Source: Akkermansia muciniphila (GTDB lineage Bacteria > Verrucomicrobiota > Verrucomicrobiia > Verrucomicrobiales > Akkermansiaceae). From it: 5,468 nt of DNA. A program made the translations under genes and the position numbers. The DNA lies in the NCBI GenBank assembly GCA_004557455.1, contig SFDX01000068.1, positions 1-5,468 on the forward strand. The letters are read 5' to 3'. Below, piece by piece: positions 1-5,468 of the stretch (position 1 is the stretch's first letter; each line of letters begins with the position of its first letter). The notes beneath the pieces are model-generated. The model saw only the letters and a program-made list of their open reading frames with translations, did not search any database and was not told the origin of the DNA.

Positions 1-31
1 AGGGAAAACACACTAAACGGAGGGCAAGAAT

Positions 32-313
32 ATGAAAAAGGCGCAGGTTGGAATGAAGGTCAAGGCTTACACGGGACGCTGCGTTGGAATACTGATCCAG
101 AGCACGACCTGGGAGGGCGAGATCATCAAGGTCAACAAGAAGAGCATCCGGGTTCGCCTGACCGAAAGCACCAGCAAGTTCGGCAGCAAGACCACCAGCC
201 ATTGGGAGAACCTCAACACCGAGAAGACCTTCCGATTTGTGAAGACGCTGAGCAGCGGCAAGGACTGGTACAAGAGCGAGGGCGGCCTTTACGGCGGCAT
301 CGAGATTGGCTGA
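32..313 (+). CDS. Small basic protein of unknown function upstream of the large terminase
   Basis: I do not recognise this 93-residue protein. The ATG at 32 follows a GGAGGG Shine-Dalgarno (19-24) with a 7-base gap, so it is very probably translated. It is rich in Lys, Arg, Ser, Thr and Gly. Short alternating hydrophobic stretches (GMKVKAYTG at residues 7-15, WEGEIIKV at 27-34, SIRVRL at 38-43, FRFVKTL at 67-73) suggest a small beta-rich fold, perhaps SH3-like; this is inference from the pattern only. There is no signal peptide, membrane segment, Cys/His metal site or helix-turn-helix. The slot just before terL often holds the small terminase subunit or an HNH endonuclease, but this protein has neither the helical DNA-binding look of TerS nor HNH motif residues. 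A nucleic-acid-binding role would fit the positive charge but is unproven. Existence is well supported; function is open. Confidence 0.75.
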   Translation: MKKAQVGMKVKAYTGRCVGILIQSTTWEGEIIKVNKKSIRVRLTESTSKFGSKTTSHWENLNTEKTFRFVKTLSSGKDWYKSEGGLYGGIEIG

Positions 314-419
314 GAAACAGAAAACAGAAACCGAGAAGGAGTGGAGCCGACAGGCTCTGTTCCTCGTATATGACGAAGGTCGCGCCGGGAATGGCGGCGG
401 CTATTTTTTATGCCATTAG

Positions 420-426
420 GGAGGTG
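420..426 (+). promoter_or_regulatory. Shine-Dalgarno that sets the large terminase start
   Basis: GGAGGTG lies 9 bases before the ATG at 436. The same frame stays open upstream to 202, with ATGs at 202, 370 and 391, but none has a comparable ribosome-binding site, and the upstream residues do not resemble a terminase N-terminus. The frame there also runs through the preceding gene. This site therefore fixes the start at 436. A possible 6-base stem (AATGGC at 390-395 with GCCATT at 412-417, 16-base loop) ends just before it and might affect access, though it is weak. Confidence 0.8.
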
Positions 427-435
427 GTGACGCGC

Positions 436-2043
436 ATGGCAATAAGAAAACTGAAGAAATACAAGCCTACGAAGTTCAAGGCGAAGGACTCCAACTATGA
501 CAAGGATGCCGCCGATTATGCGGTCATGTTCATCGAGTCCCTCTGCCATACCAAAGGCACCTGGGCCGGAAAGCCCTTTGAACTGATCGACTGGCAGGAG
601 CAGATCATCCGCGACCTGTTCGGCATTCTGAAGCCTAACGGGTACCGGCAGTTCAACACGGCTTATGTGGAGATACCGAAGAAAATGGGCAAGAGCGAGT
701 TGGCCGCTGCGGTGGCGCTACTGCTTACCTGCGGCGATGGAGAGGAACGTGCCGAGGTGTATGGCTGCGCTGCCGACCGCCAGCAGGCCGCCATCGTATT
801 CGACGTGGCCGCTGACATGGTGCGAATGTGTCCGGCGCTCTCTCGCCGCGTGAAGATCCTCGCTTCCCAAAAGCGGATCATCTACAAGCCCACCAACAGC
901 TTCTACCAGGTGCTATCGGCGGAGGCCTACTCGAAGCATGGCTTCAACATCCACGGCGTCGTGTTCGACGAGTTGCACACGCAGCCCAACCGGAAGCTAT
1001 TTGATGTCATGACCAAGGGCTCTGGCGATGCCCGAATGCAGCCGCTGTACTTCCTGATTACTACCGCCGGGACCGACACCCACTCCATTTGCTACGAGAC
1101 GCACCAGAAGGCCAAGGACATCCTTGAGGGCCGGAAGATCGACCCGACCTTCTACCCGGTGATCTATGGCGCGGATGAATCCGAGGACTGGACGGACCCG
1201 AAGGTCTGGAGGAAAGCCAACCCGTCGCTGGGTATCACGGTCGGGATCGACAAGGTCCGGGCCGCCTGCGAATCGGCCAGACAAAATCCCGGCGAAGAGA
1301 ATGCCTTTCGGCAGCTCCGCCTGAACCAATGGGTCAAGCAGGCGGTGCGCTGGATGCCGATGGAGAAATGGGACGCCTGCGCCTTCGCGGTGAATGAGGA
1401 TGATTTGGAGGGTCGGGTCTGCTACGGTGGCCTCGACCTCTCGTCCACCACTGACATCACGGCGTTCGTGCTCGTGTTCCCGCCCACCGACGAGGATGAC
1501 CGGTATGTGGTTCTCCCGTACTTCTGGATTCCGGAGGATTCGATGGACCTGCGCGTCCGGCGCGATCATGTTCCCTATGAGGTCTGGGAGCGCCAAGGGT
1601 ACCTGATGACCACCGAGGGCAACGTGGTCCATTACGGCTATATCGAAAAGTTCATCGAGCGTCTGGGCGAAAAATTCAACATCCGGGAGATCGCCTTCGA
1701 CCGCTGGGGCGCGATCCAGATGGTCCAGAATTTGGAGGGCATGGGCTTTACCGTCGTGCCATTCGGTCAGGGCTTCAAGGACATGTCCCCGCCGACGAAG
1801 GAGCTCATGAAGCTGGTACTGGAAAAGCGGATCGCCCACGGCGGGCATCCGGTCCTGCGCTGGATGATGGACAACATTTATATTCGGACAGACCCTGCTG
1901 GCAACATCAAAGCTGACAAGGAACGCTCCACCGAGAAGATCGACGGCGCGGTCGCCACCATCATGGCGCTGGACCGGGCGATTCGCTGCGGCAATGTATC
2001 CACTGCCTCTGTTTATGATGACAGAGGCATTTTGTTTATCTGA
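436..2043 (+). CDS. terL: Phage terminase large subunit (packaging ATPase and nuclease), HK97 type
   Basis: This 535-residue protein is the motor that cuts concatemeric DNA and pumps it through the portal into the procapsid. Length and motif order match the Terminase_1 family. The ATPase domain covers roughly residues 45-250: a deviant Walker A (IPKKMGKSE, 80-88, Lys86), Walker B (VVFDEL, 175-180, Asp178-Glu179) and a coupling motif (TTAGT, 209-213). The RNase H-like nuclease domain covers roughly 325-515, with the expected acidic residues in GGLDLSSTTD (331-340, Asp334 and Asp340), AFDRW (420-424, Asp422) and KIDGAV (501-506, Asp503). All key residues are present, so it looks intact. The C-terminal VYDDRG (526-531) is typical of the family's end. 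The start is chosen from the GGAGGTG site. The stop is 10 bases before the chosen portal start. A terminator-like hairpin lies inside the last codons. The motif assignments are seen in the sequence; the activity is established for the family. Confidence 0.97.
   Translation: MAIRKLKKYKPTKFKAKDSNYDKDAADYAVMFIESLCHTKGTWAGKPFELIDWQEQIIRDLFGILKPNGYRQFNTAYVEIPKKMGKSELAAAVALLLTCGDGEERAEVYGCAADRQQAAIVFDVAADMVRMCPALSRRVKILASQKRIIYKPTNSFYQVLSAEAYSKHGFNIHGVVFDELHTQPNRKLFDVMTKGSGDARMQPLYFLITTAGTDTHSICYETHQKAKDILEGRKIDPTFYPVIYGADESEDWTDPKVWRKANPSLGITVGIDKVRAACESARQNPGEENAFRQLRLNQWVKQAVRWMPMEKWDACAFAVNEDDLEGRVCYGGLDLSSTTDITAFVLVFPPTDEDDRYVVLPYFWIPEDSMDLRVRRDHVPYEVWERQGYLMTTEGNVVHYGYIEKFIERLGEKFNIREIAFDRWGAIQMVQNLEGMGFTVVPFGQGFKDMSPPTKELMKLVLEKRIAHGGHPVLRWMMDNIYIRTDPAGNIKADKERSTEKIDGAVATIMALDRAIRCGNVSTASVYDDRGILFI
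2004..2037 (+). terminator. Terminator-like hairpin inside the 3' end of terL
   Basis: TGCCTCTGT (2004-2012) and ACAGAGGCA (2021-2029) form a perfect 9-base-pair stem with an 8-base loop. TTTTGTTT (2030-2037) follows at once, which is the layout of a rho-independent terminator on the + strand. It lies in the codons for the terminase end and 17 bases before the chosen portal ATG. The opposite strand has no matching T run, so it would act in one direction only. It may be a partial terminator or attenuator between terL and the capsid genes, an RNA-processing or stability element, or a chance product of the conserved protein end. The structure is seen directly; function is inference. Confidence 0.5.
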
Positions 2044-2053
2044 AAGGATGGTG

Positions 2054-3934
2054 ATGAATATGGGGATTTTGAGTGGCCTGTTCCATTCCCGCGATAAGCC
2101 TACCAACGCAACCTCCGGCAGCAGCTACCGCTTCTTCCTTGGCGGCAGCACCTCCGGTAAGACCGTGACAGAGCGCTCTGCCATGCAGATGACCGCCGTG
2201 TACTCCTGCGTCCGGATTTTGGCGGAGGCCATCGCAGGGCTCCCGCTTCATCTATACACCTATAAGGAGGACGGCGGCAAGGAGAAAGCCATCGGACATC
2301 CGCTGTACCTGCTGCTACACGACGAGCCGAATCCGGAGATGAGCTCCTTCGTCTTCCGAGAAACGCTCATGACGCACCTGCTTCTGTGGGGAAACGCCTA
2401 CGCGCAGATCATCCGCAACGGCAAGGGCGAGGTCGTGGCACTCTACCCCCTCATGCCCAACCGCATGACGGTAGACCGGGATTCTTCCGGGCAGCTCTTC
2501 TACAGCTACCAGATGAACAATTCCGACGCGCCGACTATGAAGACCGGCACCGTGATCCTGAAGCCCTCGGACGTGCTGCACATCCCCGGCCTCGGCTTTG
2601 ACGGGCTCGTCGGCTATAGCCCGATTGCGATGGCAAAAAACGCTATAGGGCTTGCTATTGCCACCGAGGAATACGGTGCAAAGTTCTTCGCCAACGGCGC
2701 GACACCGGGCGGCCTGCTGGAATACCCCGGCACAGTGAAGGACCCAGACCGCGTGCGCGAGAGCTGGAACAAGGGCTTCTCCGGCAGCCAGAATGCCGGG
2801 AAGGTCGCCATTTTGGAGGAAGGCATGAAATACACGCCGATCTCCATCGCACCGGAGCAGGCGCAGTTTTTAGAGACGCGCAAGTTCCAAATCAATGAAA
2901 TCGCTCGAATTTTCCGGGTGCCGCCCCACATGGTCGGCGATCTGGAGAAGTCGAGCTTTTCTAATATTGAGCAGCAGTCGCTGGAGTTTGTGAAGTACAC
3001 GCTGGACCCGTGGGTGGTGCGCTGGGAACAGTCCCTGTCCCGTGCCCTTTTCACGCCGGAAGAAAAGAAAAAGTACTTCTTCAAATTCAATGTGGAAGGT
3101 CTGCTGCGCGGCGATTATCAGAGCCGCATGAACGGTTACGCCACCGCGAGGCAGAACCCGATGAACAATCCGATGAAGTTTTGGAAGTGGAGAAATCAGG
3201 CCGACGGAGAACCGGAAGTAAGGGTTCTTGAGCTGTACGGCACCATCGCTTCCGAGAGCTGGTTTGACGATGACGTCACGCCCCAGATGTTCCGAGACGA
3301 GTTGTTCTCCGGCGAGGGCGACGTGGTCATCTATCTGAACAGCCCCGGCGGCGACTGCATTGCAGCCAGCCAGATCTATACGATGCTCATGGACTACACC
3401 GGCAGCGTCACCATCAAGATTGACGGCATTGCGGCCTCCGCTGCGTCCGTCATTGCGATGGCGGGCACGTCCGTCCTGATGGCCCCCACCAGCCTCATGA
3501 TGATCCACAATCCCATGACCTCAGCCTTCGGCAGCAAGGTCGAGATGGAAAAGGCCATTGAGATGCTGGAGGAGGTCAAGGAAAGCATCGTCAACGCCTA
3601 CGAGCTCCGGACCGGGCTGTCCCGCGCACGGATCTCGCACCTCATGGACAGTGAGACATGGATGAACGCGAAACGGGCCATCGAGCTCGGCTTTGCGGAC
3701 GGCATGCTCACAGACGAGAAGGTAACGGCAGAAATGCCCGCCTTCGAGTTTTCGGACCGGGCCGTAGAAGCTGCGCTGATCAACAAAATCACCGCCAAGA
3801 CCAAGAAGAACACCCAGGTAGATAAGCAAGAACTGCAGCCGGAGCCCCAAGCGGTCCCGCAGCAGGAACCCGCACCCAAACATGGCCGTTCCGTCGCTGA
3901 GCTGATGGAGCGGCTCAATCTTTTGAAGAACTGA
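2054..3934 (+). CDS. Fused HK97-family portal protein and ClpP-like (S14) head maturation protease
   Basis: One uninterrupted 626-codon frame. Residues 1 to about 369 are an HK97-family portal, the twelve-subunit ring through which DNA enters and to which the tail attaches. Typical blocks are TAVYSCVRILAEAIAGLPLH (47-66), LWGNAYAQI (111-119), DVLHIPGLG (173-181), RVPPHMVGDL (288-297) and GLLRGDYQSRMNGYA (349-363). From about residue 370 it is a ClpP-type serine protease: NSPGGD (429-434) lines the active site, Ser462 in GIAASAAS (458-465) is the expected nucleophile, His485 in MIHNP (483-487) the expected base, and Asp532 in MDSETWM a probable acid. This part should mature the procapsid. A Gln/Pro-rich linker (about 590-608) leads to a final helix ending LNLLKN. 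The portal lacks the last few dozen residues usual for the family, and the fusion is unusual. Start: ATG 2054 has AGGA 5 bases upstream. ATG 2060 (MGILSGLF) fits the family start equally well, and 2048 is less likely. Confidence 0.93.
   Translation: MNMGILSGLFHSRDKPTNATSGSSYRFFLGGSTSGKTVTERSAMQMTAVYSCVRILAEAIAGLPLHLYTYKEDGGKEKAIGHPLYLLLHDEPNPEMSSFVFRETLMTHLLLWGNAYAQIIRNGKGEVVALYPLMPNRMTVDRDSSGQLFYSYQMNNSDAPTMKTGTVILKPSDVLHIPGLGFDGLVGYSPIAMAKNAIGLAIATEEYGAKFFANGATPGGLLEYPGTVKDPDRVRESWNKGFSGSQNAGKVAILEEGMKYTPISIAPEQAQFLETRKFQINEIARIFRVPPHMVGDLEKSSFSNIEQQSLEFVKYTLDPWVVRWEQSLSRALFTPEEKKKYFFKFNVEGLLRGDYQSRMNGYATARQNPMNNPMKFWKWRNQADGEPEVRVLELYGTIASESWFDDDVTPQMFRDELFSGEGDVVIYLNSPGGDCIAASQIYTMLMDYTGSVTIKIDGIAASAASVIAMAGTSVLMAPTSLMMIHNPMTSAFGSKVEMEKAIEMLEEVKESIVNAYELRTGLSRARISHLMDSETWMNAKRAIELGFADGMLTDEKVTAEMPAFEFSDRAVEAALINKITAKTKKNTQVDKQELQPEPQAVPQQEPAPKHGRSVAELMERLNLLKN
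3148..3163 (+). promoter_or_regulatory. Possible internal ribosome-binding site and start for free protease
   Basis: GAGG at 3148-3151 lies 9 bases before an in-frame ATG at 3161, exactly at the portal-protease boundary; a second in-frame ATG is at 3173. Initiation at 3161 would give a 257-residue protein beginning MNNPMKFWKW, close to the start and size usual for separate phage ClpP-like proteases. The Shine-Dalgarno is only four bases, weaker than those of the neighbouring genes. It may be what remains of the original protease start or a working second start. Seen: the motif and spacing. Inferred: its use. Confidence 0.35.
3158..3177 (+). repeat. 8-base direct repeat at the portal-protease junction
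   Basis: CCGATGAA occurs at 3158-3165 and again at 3170-3177, 12 bases apart. Both copies include an in-frame ATG and produce the repeated Asn-Pro-Met in the protein. Their position exactly where the portal homology ends and the protease begins suggests a trace of slippage or short-homology deletion at the join. A repeat this short can also arise by chance. Confidence 0.4.
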
Positions 3935-3948
3935 GGAGGATCAATACC

Positions 3949-5169
3949 ATGACTATTATCGAGCTTCGCAACAAGCGTGCCCAGAAGCTGGCGGCTGCCA
4001 AGGCGTTTCTGGAGTCCAACCGCAATGCCGACGGCTTCCTGTCCGAGGAGGACGATGCCGTTTACACTGGCATGGAAAACGACATTACCAACCTCGGCAA
4101 GGAGATCAGCCGCATGGAGCGTCTGGAGACGATGGACGCCGAGCTGTCCCGTCCGGTGAACACCCCCATCACGGAGAAGCCTGCGGCTACCAAGCCAATG
4201 GACACCAAGACCGGCCGTGCCTCTGACGCCTATAAAAAGGCGTTCTGGAACGTCACCCGCCATAAGGATTCCATGACCCCGGAGATGAAAAACGCTCTGC
4301 AGGAAGGCGTGGATTCTGAGGGCGGCTATCTCGTCCCTGACGAGTTCGAGCGCACCCTGGTGCAGGGCCTGAACGCTGCCACCGTGATCCGCGCCAACGC
4401 GCATGTTATCACGACCTCCAGCGGCCTGCACAAGATCCCCGTTGTCGCCTCTCATGGCTCTGCCGCGTGGATCGATGAGGAAGGTGCCTACACCGAGAGC
4501 GATGATGTCTTTGGTCAGGTGCAGCTGGATGCCCACAAGGTTGGCACCATCATCAAGATCTCCGAGGAGCTCCTGAACGACGCCGCCTTTGATCTGGAAG
4601 GCTACATTTCTTCTGAATTTGCCCGTCGAATCGGTGACAAGGAGGAAGAGGCCTTCCTGAACGGCAACGGCTCCTCCAAGCCCACCGGCATCCTTAATGC
4701 CACGGGTGGCGGCGAGGTCGGCGTTACCGCTGCAAGCGCAACTGCCATCACCGCTGATGAGCTGATCGACCTGTACTTCAGCCTCAAGGCTCCGTACCGC
4801 AAGAACGCTGTCTGGGTGCTGAATGATACGACCGTCAAGCTCATCCGCAAGCTGAAGGACAGCAGCGGCCAGTACCTGTGGCAGCCCGCCCTCCGCGACG
4901 GCGATGTGCCCACGATCCTCGGCAGGCCCTACTTCACTTCCGCATATATGCCGGAAGCTGCTGCCGGTGCCAAGACCGTCATCTTCGGTGATCTGAACTA
5001 CTACTGGATCGGCGACCGTCAGGGCATCACCTTCAAGCGCTTGAACGAGCTGTTCGCCGGTAACGGTCAGGTCGGCTTCCTTGCCTCCAAGCGTCTGGAC
5101 GGAAAGACTGTCCTGCCGGAGGCCATCAAGGTTCTGCAGCAGAAAAGCACTGCCGCTTCCGGCAACTAA
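3949..5169 (+). CDS. Major capsid protein, HK97 gp5-like, with N-terminal delta (scaffold) region
   Basis: This 406-residue protein is the main shell subunit. AGGAGGA (3934-3940) overlaps the stop of the preceding gene and sits 8 bases before the ATG, giving tight coupling. Residues 1 to about 65 are charged, Leu/Met-rich and probably coiled coil, as in the delta domain that acts as built-in scaffold. A low-complexity Pro/Thr/Lys linker follows (about 68-90). The shell domain begins near GGYLVPDEF (125-133) and continues through the presumed E-loop (about 165-195), ISEELLND (204-211), EEEAFLNGNG (232-241), GRPYFTS (325-331) and the closing RLDGKTVLPEAIKVL (382-396). By alignment from memory with HK97 gp5, protease cleavage would fall near residues 114-116, leaving about 290 residues, close to mature HK97 size. 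The upstream protease is the expected processing enzyme. A 5-base-pair hairpin (5151-5164) near the gene end has no T run and is not a terminator. Confidence 0.96.
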   Translation: MTIIELRNKRAQKLAAAKAFLESNRNADGFLSEEDDAVYTGMENDITNLGKEISRMERLETMDAELSRPVNTPITEKPAATKPMDTKTGRASDAYKKAFWNVTRHKDSMTPEMKNALQEGVDSEGGYLVPDEFERTLVQGLNAATVIRANAHVITTSSGLHKIPVVASHGSAAWIDEEGAYTESDDVFGQVQLDAHKVGTIIKISEELLNDAAFDLEGYISSEFARRIGDKEEEAFLNGNGSSKPTGILNATGGGEVGVTAASATAITADELIDLYFSLKAPYRKNAVWVLNDTTVKLIRKLKDSSGQYLWQPALRDGDVPTILGRPYFTSAYMPEAAAGAKTVIFGDLNYYWIGDRQGITFKRLNELFAGNGQVGFLASKRLDGKTVLPEAIKVLQQKSTAASGN

Positions 5170-5190
5170 TGACAGGAAGGAGGCTGCTGC

Positions 5191-5468
5191 ATGGCACTGA
5201 TTTCGCTTGATGAAGCCAAGATGTACCTCCGGGTGGATTCTGCGGATGAGGACGCTGTGATCAGCAGCCTTCTCTCCGCATCCTGCAATCTCTGCGCGGA
5301 TGTTGCACGGCTGACTGCTGACCAGTGGGCCGATATTGATTCCGGCAAGGTCCGCTCCACACGCTATACCGATGCGGAGCTCCGCCACGTCCGGGAGACC
5401 ATGAAGGTCGCCATCCTCTATGCGCTCGGCTATTTGTTTGAGCACCGGGAGGACGCCGACCACCATGA
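5191..5468 (+). CDS. Head-tail connector protein, HK97 gp6-like (partial, runs off the window)
   Basis: The ATG at 5191 follows AAGGAGG (5177-5183) with a 7-base gap. The frame is open to the window edge, giving 92 full codons and two bases; the C-terminus is missing. Recognisable features are the opening LISLDEAKMYLRVD (residues 3-16), the acidic turn and helix DEDAVISSLLSAS (19-31), and a late helix VAILYALGYLFEHRE (73-87), the usual pattern of the Phage_connect_1 / gp6-like family. These proteins form a ring under the portal after packaging and help join head to tail. Position directly after the capsid gene fits. HK97 gp6 is about 110 residues, so probably only the last part is cut off. 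It begins 21 bases after the capsid stop, so it is probably co-transcribed with the capsid gene. Confidence 0.85.
   Translation, partial: MALISLDEAKMYLRVDSADEDAVISSLLSASCNLCADVARLTADQWADIDSGKVRSTRYTDAELRHVRETMKVAILYALGYLFEHREDADHH

Noticed and set aside
311..313. Possible +1 frameshift at the TGA of the first gene into the 37-codon frame
   Set aside because: The shift would re-pair a GGC-reading tRNA on GCT, which is poor, and there is no stimulating Shine-Dalgarno like that of the RF2 gene.
344..357. Short hairpin GAGCC-GACA-GGCTC in the spacer before terL, considered as a terminator
   Set aside because: The stem is 5 base pairs with no T run after it. The later T run (404-409) is not preceded by a strong stem.
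202..435. Upstream extension of the terminase frame to ATGs at 202, 370 or 391
   Set aside because: These starts lack a Shine-Dalgarno, the 202 start lies inside the preceding gene, and the extra residues do not look like a terminase. GGAGGTG before ATG 436 decides the start.
997..2106. A 369-codon open frame on the minus strand opposite terL
   Set aside because: Same cause: it is aligned with the terminase codons and reflects codon bias. The + strand gene has all terminase motifs.
2635..2641. Slippery heptamer A AAA AAC in the portal frame, possible -1 frameshift site
   Set aside because: The -1 frame beyond it gives an Arg-rich, low-quality product ending after about 90 codons. Only weak pairing follows (for example CACCG with CGGTG). 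The codons encode a conserved portal segment (AMAKNAIG).
2614..2648. Inverted repeat CTATAGC / GCTATAG in the portal gene
   Set aside because: Only 7 base pairs with a 21-base loop, inside conserved coding sequence, and the core CTATAG is self-palindromic. It is likely chance.
5151..5164. Hairpin TGCCG-CTTC-CGGCA at the end of the capsid gene
   Set aside because: Only five base pairs and no T run, so not a terminator. The connector gene follows with its own strong ribosome-binding site.
3598..5466. A 622-codon open frame on the minus strand across the protease end, capsid and connector genes
   Set aside because: It lies codon-on-codon opposite the capsid and connector frames. It stays open because TTA, CTA and TCA, which read as stops on the other strand, are avoided there. 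Its translation shows no recognised family and it has no separate support.

Overview
The window is the head-morphogenesis segment of a tailed bacteriophage (Caudoviricetes, HK97-type capsid lineage). Nothing in it says whether the phage is free or an integrated prophage. All genes are on the + strand, tightly packed, and each has a Shine-Dalgarno sequence of Firmicutes type (GGAGG or AGGAGG). Codons ending in C or G dominate, and TTA, CTA and TCA are avoided. Together with the protein families, this suggests a GC-rich Clostridia host such as a gut Oscillospiraceae or Lachnospiraceae member. The host assignment is inference, because no host gene is present.

Layout: a 93-residue basic protein of unknown function (32-313); a 122-base spacer with weak hairpins and one doubtful tiny reading frame; the large terminase subunit (436-2043), with a terminator-like hairpin in its last codons; one long frame joining a portal protein to a ClpP-type (S14) protease (2054-3934); an HK97-fold major capsid protein (3949-5169); and the start of a gp6-like head-tail connector (5191 to the window edge). 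Every part of a standard HK97 head module is present in order (terL, portal, protease, capsid, connector). The small terminase subunit would be expected upstream and the remaining connector and tail genes downstream.

How they work together: the terminase drives DNA through the portal ring into a procapsid built from the capsid protein. The protease inside removes the N-terminal delta (scaffold) region of the capsid protein. After packaging, the connector closes the portal and accepts the tail.

The most unusual point is the portal-protease fusion. The portal part stops about where its usual C-terminal tail should begin and continues in frame into what looks like the normal N-terminus of a free-standing ClpP-like phage protease. 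The junction carries an 8-base direct repeat, an in-frame ATG and a weak internal Shine-Dalgarno. It could be a deletion-born fusion, a gene that makes both fused and free protease, or a sign of a defective prophage. Second in interest is the terminator-like hairpin between terL and the portal gene. I found no new defence system, CRISPR array, tRNA, insertion sequence or attachment site.
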